A model generated the notes under the pieces. The model saw only the letters and a program-made list of their open reading frames with translations, did not search any database and was not told where the DNA came from. A stretch of DNA of 64,000 nucleotides, from contig NC_071333.1 in the NCBI RefSeq assembly GCF_010183535.1, positions 310,001-374,000 of the forward strand. The letters run 5' to 3'. This document shows positions 32,664 through 44,400 of this stretch, in pieces (positions within the stretch are counted from its first letter, which is position 1; the number at the start of each line of letters is the position of its first letter). The stretch comes from Caenorhabditis remanei (Eukaryota > Nematoda > Chromadorea > Rhabditida > Rhabditidae). The position numbers and the translations under genes were made by a program.

Positions 32664-34137
32664 CTAGTCTCTTATGTTCAAATTCACCATATTTTGGTAC
32701 CACGAACATATCAGAAATATTACTTTAGTGAGAAGATTTGGAATCGTAAATCATATTTTTTCAAATAGAGTCTAGTTTCTGATATCTCGATGGGGAATTT
32801 GTGATATCATATAATCTCATCATTTTGATCTTTGTATTTTTCGCTGATCTACTTTTTTCTATGAAAACCAATTAGCGGATCTCATGACGTTTTGTTTTTT
32901 CCGTAACTCTCCCCTCTTTCCTTTTCGTTTGCCACATTCCTACAACAGTTTCATTTAACGTCTGATGTCTTATTAAGAAAACCCAAAAAAAAACGTTCTT
33001 GTGTTCATTGACCCTTTCATTTCTCTTTTCTGTCTTATCTCATCTCTTCTCCCTTTCATTTCCTTTCCGCCCTACTAACTTGGCAACGTTTTGCATTCAA
33101 TAAAGTAGTTTAGCAAAACAAGTTATTTAAAAAAATATATATAAAATGTATAGAATCACGTAATTCGATTTTTTGGCAGAAAAAATTGTCAGATGACTGG
33201 AAAGAACGTTTGACTGAAATTATTCTATATGGATGTAAAAAAATGACGTGAGAACTACATTGTATACTCCCAGACATGCTTTGAAGACAAGCATAGACTA
33301 CACCCAAGGAATTTTAAACAAAAAACAAAGAGGAACCAGGTCAGGTCAACCTGGCTACGGACTGTCGCTAAAAACATGTTTTCCGTCACATGGAATTGGA
33401 GAGAGCGTCAACAATTTAACGTTGTTCCGTTATCAACGGTCAGCTGAAGGAAAGGCACTGACGTTTTTGCTTGGTTTTCTGGTTTTAATGGGTTTTTTTT
33501 CAAAAAAAAGGTAATAGGGTAATAAGAATTTCTTAACTACCAGGAATCGTTTCGCTAGACTAGAAAATGTATTCTTTAATTTTTGTATTTTTTTTTCTTT
33601 AACGAAAGTTGTTTAATTTTAATTTTAAAGGGTTCATTCCCAAAGTTTGTCATTTTGCGGTTTGTCAATATTAGTAACTACTGATTAGTTGTATTTGTAT
33701 TCTAAGAAAAACAGTGCCGCAGCAATTTCGCTACAGTGACAAAAATTACCAAATTGTCCATATTTTCCAACTAATAACTCAGCTTCTCCTCTCCACCCAG
33801 TTCTTATCGCCGGCCATCTGTCATTCCGAGTGATGACACAAAAAAAAACATACAGTGTACCAAGGTACAATGTATACCTGCTACCCTACGCCTCTAATCA
33901 TTAGTACGTCGCATCGTTTCTTGCTTTTTTACCCCCGAATAAAGTGTTATCAGTATAAATCATAAAACACTGATCACTGTTAGAAGGTCCAAATTGCTAT
34001 AAAAGATTATCACGTAGAGACACAAATTCAGTTTGCCCAGAATTTTTCTTCGCTACACTCTATTTTCTAATTTTTTTTCTCTATATTATTCATTTTCGCT
34101 CGGGTCTCTTTTACACTTCCTTATTTTCTTTATTCAG
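32664..34137. other. Gene-free stretch
   Basis: No exon was supported. A TATA-like CTATAAAAG lies near 33997-34005, about 140 bp before the acceptor TTTATTCAG (34137) of the next gene, and could be its promoter; this is inference. Confidence 0.4.
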
Positions 34138-34150
34138 ACAATTCGAAAAG

Positions 34151-34739
34151 ATGGTTAACTGGAAAACAATCAGTGACTGTTGCTTCATCGCCTTCTCTGC
34201 AGTTGTATTAACAAATTACTTGTAAGTGCTGTGTGTCGTTGTGTCCGGATGTTTTTCTTCGCGTTTTCTATACTTCTAAATTTAACAATGCTGGAACACT
34301 GGTGTCCAAGATTCCAAATTTTTATTTTTTGGGAAAGACAGTGTTCATTTCTGTTCATATCGTCTATTACAGTTCTGTATTCTGTATTTTTCCAGAATCC
34401 AACGGACGGAATACATGGAGTCATATGTTGAGTACAAAATGGGTCTCTGCCGCACGGATGCTGAACGAATAGTAAGATTTTTGCTATCAAGTTTTCATTT
34501 TCTTTATCAATAACACTTGTTTTCAGGCCCAACTAGAAAAATGGGATGCCAATCATAAATTCGAGACACCTCCGTTCCGTAGCTGGGAAGCGTGGAGCAC
34601 TTTTTGGATGATCTACAGAGAAAAAGCATATCGGGAATACCGACACCTATTCAATGACGACTACATCCCACCACATCTCCGAGAAAACAAAATTGTGCTA
34701 ACGGAAGGAGGAAAATTCCTTTTCTTCGCAGAACCTTAA
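34151..34739 (+). CDS. Hypothetical 119-aa single-pass membrane protein
   Basis: Exons 34151-34221, 34396-34471 and 34527-34739 close to 119 residues. An acceptor TTTATTCAG lies 13 bases before the ATG, consistent with trans-splicing. Residues 8-26 (SDCCFIAFSAVVLTNYLI) form one hydrophobic segment near the N-terminus, then an aromatic, charged tail with ETPPFRSWEAWSTFWMIYRE and a C-terminal GKFLFFAEP. Topology could be a signal anchor or an uncleaved signal. The small size with one N-terminal membrane helix and charged tail resembles subunits of mitochondrial or ER membrane complexes, but no family is recognised. AATAAA at 34871. Confidence 0.75.
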
Positions 34740-34948
34740 TGTATTTTGCAAATGTTACGTTTCCATTTTTGTATATAGTTTGTACACTTTTTTTGTATTT
34801 CAATGGACATATTCATAATAGTCTGAACACATTTGTAGCTACTTTTATATCACATGAAGGTTAAACAATTAATAAAGAGTTTTAATTTCAATATAAAGAA
34901 GTTACTGAGAATTTAAGGTAGAAAACCCCACTGTACGCACCGACAGGT

Positions 34949-35254
34949 TTAGGAATAGACAGAGTGGTCCCTTTCTGGGTACCAGAAGCGATTTTCGACT
35001 GGAAGCTTGAGAATGTCCTCGAAAGTTCTAGAAATTTGGATTGGGTTACGGTAGAATGAACCAATCTCAAACTTACGGATTTGGAGCCTTCTTTCTTCCA
35101 ATTTTGCAGCTCGTTTGGCACATCCATTTAAGTTGGAGGAACTTCGTGGTGTGCAAATTTTTATGGTTAAACATACCGGTGTACCGGTTGTACCCCAAAT
35201 GAAGAAAGTTTCCATCGTAGTACATCTCAGAAAATTTTTCGCCATAGAGGGAGT
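34949..35254 (-). CDS. Orphan 3' exons of an unidentified gene
   Basis: Two exons, 35254-35077 and 35027-34949, spliced across a 49-bp intron in matching phase. They encode DSLYGEKFSEMYYDGNFLHL at the start and WYPERDHSVYS at the end. The first exon opens with two bases of a codon, so a phase-1 exon must precede it, yet the next 300 bp upstream are repeats. The exons of the neighbour at 35965-36467 end in phase 1 and could join it by alternative splicing; otherwise the gene lost its 5' end. Seen: intact splice and frame. Inferred: a relative of the two paralogues upstream. Confidence 0.5.
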   Translation of the reverse strand, partial: TPSMAKNFLRCTTMETFFIWGTTGTPVCLTIKICTPRSSSNLNGCAKRAAKLEERRLQIRKFEIGSFYRNPIQISRTFEDILKLPVENRFWYPERDHSVYS

Positions 35255-35289
35255 CTGTAATAGGAAAAGATAAGGAAACCACGTAGAGA

Positions 35290-35625
35290 AAAACTGACGA
35301 TTTGGTCACTGTAACTAGCAATTTTGTCATTGTAACTGACAATTTGGTCACTGTAACTGACGTTATTTGTCATTGAAATCAACATTTTTATCGTTGTAAC
35401 GGACGAATGAAGGTGCTGTGAATTACCTATATAAATTATCCTTCCGAATACATGTTCAAAGACACATCTCATTGAAATTAACAGTGTCTTTAAAGATAAG
35501 ACAATTTTTTCAACTGAAGAAATATTCTATGAATACGAAGCTATATTTTGTCAGTTAGCAACTTTTTGATATTTTTTTTAAGAATCGAGATATACTGCTG
35601 CGAACAGGCACTGCAAGGTTTACGG
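35290..35625. repeat. Two dispersed repeats side by side
   Basis: 35290-35400 is a GTCACTGTAA array (TTTGGTCACTGTAACT(A/G)(A/G)C repeated) and about 35480-35625 is a ~160-bp ATTTTGTCAGTTAGCA copy. The same pairing occurs near 6315-6565, which suggests the two families may travel or insert together. Confidence 0.75.
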
Positions 35626-35964
35626 GTTTACGGTACTTTTGATTGAAACTGTAATCAACTGGCGTCAATGTTGTAACATTTGCTACAATTAACAAATTGT
35701 GTTCATGGTTTCAGACTACAATTAGTTTGTTTTATGCTTCTCAATATGTTTTTACGAACCAAGATATGCACAGCTGTGAAGTGACACCGCTGAATATCAC
35801 CTTTCACAGATGTCAAAGAGCGCTTTCTATCTCACTAGACACAGTACGAAAGAATAAGTTGTTGGGTGAAATAATATTTAGGACAGTTATTTTCTCATAC
35901 TCTACGATAAATTGGAACTGACTGAATATCTCACACTTCCTCAAAAACACGTCAACTGTAAAAA

Positions 35965-36467
35965 CTAACAGTAGACCCGTTCCATGTGATAAATGTCCAT
36001 GATATCAGCGTTCTGATATGCCGCATATTGACGTGGGTAGCCGTTACGAGTTGTGCCATTGTGGTTTCCAACCGGAATGTGCTGTTGACGGTACATCCAG
36101 GCCAGAAAATCTGAAAAATGATGTCTGATTTCAAAAAATGTGTCAACCCACTTTGGTTGAAATCATTTCTGTTGAAATGTAAAGCAGTTTCCTGAGTCTC
36201 CTCGACAACTTGACATTTCGCGTGATGGGAGCCTAAACAGCCAAATATTTTATGATTAAAAGTGTTCTTAAACTTACTCATGGATGTCTGACCATAAGTG
36301 AAGTATCGAGTACCATTGAATAGATAGGATTGGACTTTTTGAGCGGTGACTGGCTTCTCAGCTTGAAGCTGGCTCTTTGTCTTTTCTTGTTGAGCTCTTG
36401 CTTCAAGAAGACGGACTCTCTCGGCTAATTTTGCGTCGAAGTCGTTGTCGTTAATACTGGGAACCAT
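35965..36467 (-). CDS. Hypothetical 138-aa protein, paralogue of the gene at 37685
   Basis: Exons 36467-36278, 36232-36152 and 36110-35965 close to 138 residues. The ATG directly follows TTCTTTCAG, a trans-splice acceptor, which decides the start. The N-terminus DFDAKLAERVRLLEARAQQE is a short coiled coil rich in Lys, Glu and Gln. The C-terminal exon is aromatic and Gln-rich (FLAWMYRQQHIPVG, YPRQYAAYQN). Both introns are phase 1, as in the paralogue at 37685-38261, and the coiled-coil starts align (DFDAKLAERVRLL against EFAAKLEEQIQII). No known domain, signal peptide or membrane segment. Function unknown. Confidence 0.75.
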
Positions 36468-36999
36468 CTGAAAGAATGACAATGTAGTTTTCAGGAATTT
36501 CTAAATTTGAAATGTCGAGACGAACGAGTGCCAAATCTAATATCTGATTTTGATGTGATACGGTAGCAGATACTAATCTTTTGAAACCATCTCAAATTAG
36601 AGGTTATGTTTTCATTCTTCACATTACTTTATCATTTGGCAATCTTCTTTTTCCTTGTAAATCAGAGGAGAAAATTAAATTTCTGTCGAAACCCCGCCTA
36701 ATTAGAACGTTGTCAGGTGAGAAACTTCGTTCACAAGTTCACGAGAGTGGAGGATTCAGAATATTCTATTCCCCCAACCACTGAAAATTGTGTTCTGGTG
36801 AGTTCATTTTTTCTCGGTTGTAGCGGTAGATCAAAAGCAGGTAGTGAAAACTAATAAATTTAAAATATCTTCAAAATCTTTGTGAAGGGAGCCAGAGATT
36901 CTGAGTAAGAGATAAGGTCGTACCAAAGCGGCGTACCCTATATTCTAGCGATTTTTATTTCAACCTTGCTAGATTGGTAATATCGAATATATACAGATT

Positions 37000-39760
37000 T
37001 TTTAAATAGTTTGGACCTGGCACTAAAAGATAAGCGAAAACCCTCTGATTAGCCAAAAAAGCAAAAAAAAATTAAACTTTCAAGACAAACTAAAACGTTA
37101 AACTCGACAAACCAGATAAATGCCAAACATCTGCACACCAAGGGGAGATAATTTTTTTGACTTTGCAGAGTAGGGAAGAATGGTTTTAATACAGTATGCG
37201 TATCAGAAGATAAAGTGACTTGATTCTAGACTGTATCCAAAATCCCCAATTGCAAAAAGCTAATGATTTCTTTGAGGACCCGATAAAGAAGTTAGTTTTT
37301 GGAGTCTGACATGTAGTTGAATAACAAGGAGGCAGACGAGCATCTGCGCACTCAAATATCTGCACTCCCAAGAGGGGCGGAGCGAAAATTATGTCGCGAC
37401 AAACTGTCACTGAAAATTCAGTGACAGTTTGTCTCTCGTTACGGTTTCCGTCACAAAAGCGACAGTTCGTGCGACAAAACTAGTGGTTCCACGATCCCCT
37501 AACTCTCTGGAATGTCTGAAAAGAGAGATTCTTCTAAGGTGTTCCTACCAAATTCATTATTTAGAAATAAATGTGTATTTCTGAAGATATTCACTTTAAT
37601 ACGAAAGTTCACAATAAATTGGAGAGCATAAGATACAGATAAAATACAAACTTTTTTAAAACAAAAAGTTTATTGGACTCTTGATCACTCATCGTCCTCT
37701 AGAAGATCGAGGATGCCCTTCAGGATGTGATCGAATTGATGGTCGACTGGTGGTGTGGGCTTTGGTGGACTGCCTCCTTGGGTGGCAGCAACTGGTGGTG
37801 CATTCCGTTTAACAGCTGCGAAACACTTCCAGACTGAAAGTTGCATTTTCACGTTTTTCCTTATTTAGAGAGATCAGGATAGACATACTGTTCTCATCAG
37901 TGATCGAATAGGAGGGTAGAGCGTAATACACTTGTTGCCGTGGAGCATAGTTTTGGAACATATGGAGAGCTGCCTGGTACTCAATGACCTCGGCGCGACG
38001 GAAGACTGTAATCAGTTTTCCATTGATACGAAGAAAACTTCTAAACCACTCACAAGTTGGAATTTCCCGCGGTAGCCAAGCATAGAACTCATTGAACCGA
38101 TGAGATGGGTACATTTGTATTTGTCCCGGTGCTCTAGAGAACGTAGCAGCGTTGACTGCGTTTGCCATTCTCTCATCCTCTAATCGTTTTCGCTCATTAA
38201 TGATTTGGATTTGTTCTTCTAATTTGGCAGCGAACTCGCTGTCAAGATGGTTGGTAGACATCTGAAAAGATATGGACTCATTTGTCAATGTAGATAACGG
38301 TACAGTAATAAAGTATACGGCTCTGGTTCGTTTCATATTGAAAAATTTCACTGTATCTGTCAATTTTTCGCTGAATAAACACGGTGTTTATTCATAAAGC
38401 CATATACATAAAATTGCACCTTCTCCCCATTAACACATCGATTTTATTTTCTTCCTCATCAGTATTCTCACAAAAATATGCTAATATTTCTATCATTCTG
38501 TTATAAAAAAGATGGCGTAGCCAACTGCGATGATTGGAAGTGAGGGATTGTAAAAAAAAGAATGTTGGTTAAGAGTTTTGAAATTCTAAACTATATCAAG
38601 AATCTCTTGAAGTGGTACTAATCAACCAGTAAAAAAAATTATCATTGCAGCATCCGAAGAAAAAGTTTGTTTTTGGGGTCTTATAAGAGGTTGAAAAAGA
38701 AAGGGGACACCCGAACATCTGTGCACGTGAATATCTGCACACCCAAGATGGGCGGAGCGAAAATAATGTCGCAGAGATTCTTTCGCAGGACTTCTCAGTT
38801 TTCTGGGACAGTATGCTGAAGAAAACTAACTGCCTGGGGGAAATGTAGCGTTGAAAATTCTAAAAAATGTTGTATTGTTGTATCAGAAGAAAAAAACGAG
38901 GGTGGGGAGGGCAGCCGAACATCTGCGCATTCGAATATCTGCACACCCAAGAGGGGTGGAGCGAAAATAATGTCGCAGAGATTCTTTCGGCAGGACTTCA
39001 CAGCTTTCTGGGACAGTATGCTGAAGAAAACTTGCTGATAGACCAGTTTTAAAACTGCTGAAAAGTGGTGAAGATTACAAAAGAATCGATTTCAGACCCG
39101 GCTCATATTGATGTATCAAAAAAATATGGCGTGAGAAAGTGGGAAGTGGGGAGATTTATCGAAAATTTTGGTATTTTCTGAAGTAGAAGCGGAGCAAAAT
39201 CCTGATGCAAAATGATGCGTTTCAGTTTCACACTAATTACGGCTAAGAAGGCAGGAAGTTTTTATAGTTTTCTTTTCCTATAACATGGTTTTTCTGACTT
39301 TGCAGAAATGGAAAATACAGGAAAAATCGAAAAAGAGAGGATTAATGTACGTAAATACAGTATGCCTATCAGAAGAAATTGAGGGTTTTGAAATTCTAGA
39401 CAGTATCCCGAATCCCATTAAGTAATACTAATCAACCAGTAATGAAAAATTATTGATTTCACCCAGAAACCGAGACAGAAGTTCGTTTTAGGAGTCTTAC
39501 AAGAAGTTGAACAAGAAAGGGAGGGGGCAGCCGAACATCTGTGCCTTTGAATATCTGCACACTCAAAAGAGGCGGAGATCTTTCGGCTGGATTTCTCTGT
39601 TTTCTTGGACCGTAAATGATGTCGTCAACACTGAGATGGTGGGAAGTGAGGAATTGAATAAAAAATGCTGGTGCTTTCTGAAGTGGAGTAAGAGCAAGAT
39701 CTTAAGGGAAAGGGATGTGTTACAGTAATACACTGACTACGGATATAAAGGCAAAAAGTT
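37000..39760. repeat. Local cluster of diverged tandem repeats
   Basis: At least four partial copies of one unit. The signature (C)GAACATCTGTGCACGTGAATAT followed by GGGCGGAGCGAAAATAATGTCGC occurs near 37345-37400, 38712-38770, 38915-38975 and 39530-39580. A preceding block with GAAATTCTA(A/G)AC and ACTAATCAACCAGTAA is shared by 38580-38640 and 39390-39445. TCTTTCGGCAGGACTTC...TTTTCTGGGACAGTATGCTGAAGAAAAC is duplicated at 38778 and 38985. The paralogous gene at 37685-38261 sits inside the cluster. Confidence 0.75.
37685..38261 (-). CDS. Hypothetical 157-aa protein, coiled-coil start and acidic tail
   Basis: Exons 38261-38054, 38005-37889 and 37833-37685 close to 157 residues. The ATG directly follows TATCTTTTCAG, a trans-splice acceptor. 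Residues 8-33 are a coiled coil (EFAAKLEEQIQIINERKRLE), then an aromatic region (RFNEFYAWLPREIPT, YQAALHMFQNYAPRQQVYY), a proline-rich linker (GGSPPKPTPPVDHQ) and an acidic end ILKGILDLLEDDE. Both introns are phase 1, as in the gene at 35965, and gene order and orientation match a tandem duplication. AATAAA (37674-37669) lies only 11 bases past the stop. No family was recognised; a soluble intracellular protein is likely. Confidence 0.78.
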
Positions 39761-41294
39761 TTAGAGCAAATTGGATCTAAGTTCTGCACGACCACGAGTC
39801 TCTCAAAAGTTATTATGACAGTTTAAGGCTCGAAAAACATTCTAACGTAAAACCATAGTTGGCTGACCCACAAAACGACTGGATAACTGGTCAGATGAAG
39901 CTCGGTCTGCCAGCCGTTTTTCCAACCTCTTCGCTACCACCGCCTCTTTTCAGACTTACGTTAGTAGGCGGAGCTTATCCGTTTTGGGTTCCGCTGTAAC
40001 CAGGCACCGTTTTCAAAATGTAAAAAAGCTATGAGAACTTCGGAATCAACCTTGGAACATACGATCCCGAAGCAGAAGAGGTTTTTTGAAAATACTATCG
40101 AGGTTTAACGGAGAACTCACGTCTTTGGGGAAAAGTTTTTCATTGTGAAAACCGTGTATTTCATTAGAATTCGAAAGAATAGATTTTGGACGAACCCGAC
40201 ATAGGGTTTCATTTCATTATGTATCATTTTCAGTTCGGAAAGGCGAAAAGTTTAATAGAATCAATTTTTGTTGGCTCACAGAGAGAAACTAAGAACTTTC
40301 ATATAGTTTGAGATTCAAAATCAATTTTACTAGAAGTTAATCATGCAGAACGATCATGGGCTTTATATAAACTCATAATGAATTATTTGTCGAGAAGAAA
40401 GAGAACAGAATAGAACGCAGTTCACGAATTTATCGGACGAAGATTTTTACCTTATCAAATGCACCATCCTCTAAGACCTATCGGGTTTCTTGAAAAAAAA
40501 ATCAAAACGAAACCATTTCCCCACTCGCCAAGACATGAACGGAAAATGTTGCTGAAACAATTTTCTTTCCCCTTTTATATCTGGCCCCCTTCCCAAAAAT
40601 GCATCGTTATTCGGTACGTCATTCCCTCAAAAATATGATAATTCTGCTTGCAAAAAGAGCCATCATTCTACAGTATGAAACTGAAAATCATGTAGGAGGT
40701 TGATACAAGAACCAGGGGTGAGGGGTTTATTGGTCTACGTCCACACCAGTGACAATAATGATAGGTGTCGTTTTTATCTCTGGTCCACTCTTCGGAGTAG
40801 GCCTCAAATTGGAAACCCATTTCTTCTTTTTTTAATGTATGAAATGAAAGCTAAAAAAAGCTACAATTAGTCTTTTTGAATTAAAATCAACACTTAACTG
40901 GAGTCTTGTCATTTCCTGAGAAACGTAACCAAGTCCTGAAATGAAAAATGAAAAAAAGGCCAACTCTAACACGCCAACGCACAAAAAAACCTAAATCTCT
41001 TTTATTGCTTTAATAGTTCAGTACATATTGAAAATTGGATTAGATTCGTACAATTTTTATTGAGGTAACATTAAAGAACATACATGTAATTTAGAACCGA
41101 AATGTTAATATTGTATACAACACATTCAATATAAGAGACAATTTTTTTCTAAAATGAGGCATTTGAGAAAAAAACAGGAAATACAAAACAAATATGGACA
41201 AGCGGGATGTCTTAAATTGTTTGGATGTGAAGTATACGATATAATTAGTAAAAAAATAAACGTAAAAACAGACAATTACCGTAAATCTGAAACA

Positions 41295-41490
41295 GAGACG
41301 CATCGCGGTGCCTGTTTGCAGCGGTATATCTCGGTTCCCAAAGGAAATATTAAAAAGCTGCAAACTAACAAAGTATAGGTTAAAATTCATAAAATATTTT
41401 TTCAGTTAAAAACAATTTCATGTCTGTAAAGACAACCGAGATTGGATGCTTCAAAGTCTTGTTAGCACGTGCGCCTCTCTTACCGGTTTC
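41295..41490. repeat. ~160-bp dispersed repeat, inverted copy
   Basis: Reverse orientation of the family at 6315: GGTGCCTGTTTGCAGCGGTATAT, GGAAATATTAAAAAGCTGC and GGATGCTTCAAAG appear in mirrored order. Confidence 0.75.
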
Positions 41491-44400
41491 CGGTTAACGA
41501 TTAAAATAAAAGTAATATAACAATGCTTTTTGAATTTGCAGAGTATTTACTAAAGGCCTCGCAACATCCGTAACAACGAGGGTTTCAGAATAGGTCATGA
41601 AGGAAACGGTGTTATGATGAGGAAAAACAGAAACGTGGAAGCGGGAAAATCATAAAAATTGAAAAAATTTAAGAAAAATCCGATTTGAGTAGTTGTCGAT
41701 AGACTGATGAGGCTCCGGTGAGCCGATCCAATCTGAAAATAGATATTCAAAAAACAAAATTTGTTAGGGTCATAGCTAGTTTCAATAAAAGATTTGTGTT
41801 TTTGCTGTTACAGTACTGGCCAAAATATACATCATATTTTGCTTTTTTCCGTTGAAAATGCACAAATTTAAAAGTGTGTTATAGTAAAACTAACTGTCCC
41901 ACAAAATAACTTTTTATTGGATATAGCATACCAAGAGTAGAAATCCATTTTTGTAGTTGATAACTGTTTTGTACGAGCACTCCCTAGCAAGTTACATATC
42001 GACAAAATAATTTCACAACAAAAATGGAATAATATTCTTGGTGTGTTTAATTTCTTAAAAAATCATTTTGTGAGACAGTTAGTTTTAAAATGACACACTC
42101 TCAAAGATAGGGATTTTTAACTGAAGGGGGAATATGATATTTTTTGGCCGTTACTTTATTCAACTTTCGTATTTAAACTTATCTTTCCAATAGTTTCTAC
42201 AGTCTACAAATTCATGAATTTTCTTTTTTTTACCGATTCACATCTTTCTTTTAAATATTTGTAAATATTCCCCAGTTTTGAAAGACCACAATCTTATCAA
42301 TTCCGATTTGACTTGTGACATCCTATCTGATTAATACTTTACGTTTCGCGGGTACCTTTACTGCCAGTACCATCAAAAAATAATTGACCAATAGCTTATT
42401 CCTATATGAAACTCCATCTTATCATTTCTTCCTATTGTTCTCTCCGGCGCGTAGAAAACATTAGTCATCCAACAATAAATCTGATATTGTGGTGGTCAAA
42501 AGTTATTTGTTCAGTTTCCTTCACTTTTTGTTTTCGATTTGTGTTTTGCTTTCTGACTTGCTTTTTTCTCATTATTCCGCTTCGCCGGATAATAAAGTTT
42601 TCCATTCTGCTTCATTTTTTTTATTTTTTTCAGATCCGAGCTCCTATTTATTGAATACAGTCTAGCAAACAGAAAGTTCTAGTTTCCATTTCCAAAAAAA
42701 AGTTCCCCATTCCTTATCAAAACATATAAAATTTCCAAATTTTCCGGTTTCTTTTCCTATGAACTGTCGTTTTTCCTCATTATCACATCACGGCAAAAAC
42801 TTCTCTAATAATTGAAAAAAAAACCATTGTATGATAACGGGAGGAATTTCTATTTCTTTTTTCCGATGAGACAAAACCATAAGTCGAGAATCAAAAAAAT
42901 GAATATTGGGCCAATCGCAGTACCAGGTATCAATAGAGGTCGTGTGCGTTATCAGTCGTTTGGAAAATGACTGGTCAGTGGTGTTTTGTGCTAATGACTT
43001 GTGTTGGCAAGTGATAATGGGAGGGAATGTTTTGTACATGCGTTTTTTGAAAGGGGAGAAAAGATTGCTTGCTTTTTCGAAAATTTCCTACTCAGCCGTT
43101 TTTTGTCGGCGTAATGCACTAGATAAAATCAGTCAGTGTCGAATGTTAACATCATAGGTCGCTAGTTTGAAAAAAAAAACCCCCATGTATTCTGTGTTCT
43201 ATTTTCTGTAGTTGACCTTCTGACAAAAACTGAGGTAATTCACTAAAATTTTTAATTCTTCCATTTTCTCTTGTTTTCTAGAGTAACCTATGAGCCGTGA
43301 TATCATCATAAATCAAGAAATTCTATTCGAAAGACTTCCATTTCATTTTTGAACCTTAGGTTTCTGGTTCCTCCCTATTTCCCATCTTCTTCTCACTTTT
43401 TCATCTTCCTTATCCATTTTTCGTCGTCTCATTTCACCCCCACTCATTTTCTTTTCTTCATCCCCTTTTCAAAATAACGCTGTTGACAATGGAGGTAGTA
43501 GAGAAACAAACGCTCACACAAAATGATGAATGCATATGTGTCTCCGCCGTCGACTTCAGAACAGAGGCCCCTATCCCTTCTCCGAATGTCGAATGCCCTC
43601 TCATTCACAAAAAAACAGAGAAATAGATTGCGAGATTAAGAGAATTTATACAAAAAAGGAGGAACAACGAAGGAAACATTTTCAGCCGGTGCGCGATCGC
43701 AGTTTTTTTTTGTTTTTGTCTTTTTCTCTATACTCTCAATATTGAAACGTGGGTTGAAAAAGAAAACAGAAAAAAAGAGCACATGATTCACGGAGAGCTT
43801 ATATGCATACGGTGTACCCCACAATTAACGAGCCATTCCCCTTAGACTCCGCCTACATTTCTTCTCTTTTTTTGGTTCCGTCAGTATTCTTTCATTCCGA
43901 CCATTTATCAAGTTTTAGTCTTCTTTTTTATCGCGAAATCCTTGTTTTTCTCTCGGTTCTCTTGATTTTTCCATCGTTTTGATGTCAATAAGAGAGATGA
44001 ACTTTACACAAACGACCCCACCCAAAACAGAGTCGGATCTATTCCTATTATTATTTTATTATCTCAATTCTTTTCTTAAAAATAATATAGTTGAGAATTA
44101 ATTAGTACGTTTTTGTTTTCCTCTATATCATTCAAGGAATTATTTGCCATCTTAGGTTTTGGCGACAACAATTCCCTCGGGTTAGTATTGTAGATTGTCT
44201 ACCTATATGTTTACTTTGATTTTTTGGTTTTCTGATATAAGGTAGCTGGTCGGATACTTTTTGAATAGAAAAAAGCTAGGGTGGATCGAAAACCTAAACA
44301 TATACATAGACTACTAAATCCTAGAATTGTGGATCAAGTCTATGTACCGTACCTGCAAAATGTATCGCGTTGTTAATTTTTTCATTGTTATTTGGTATGG

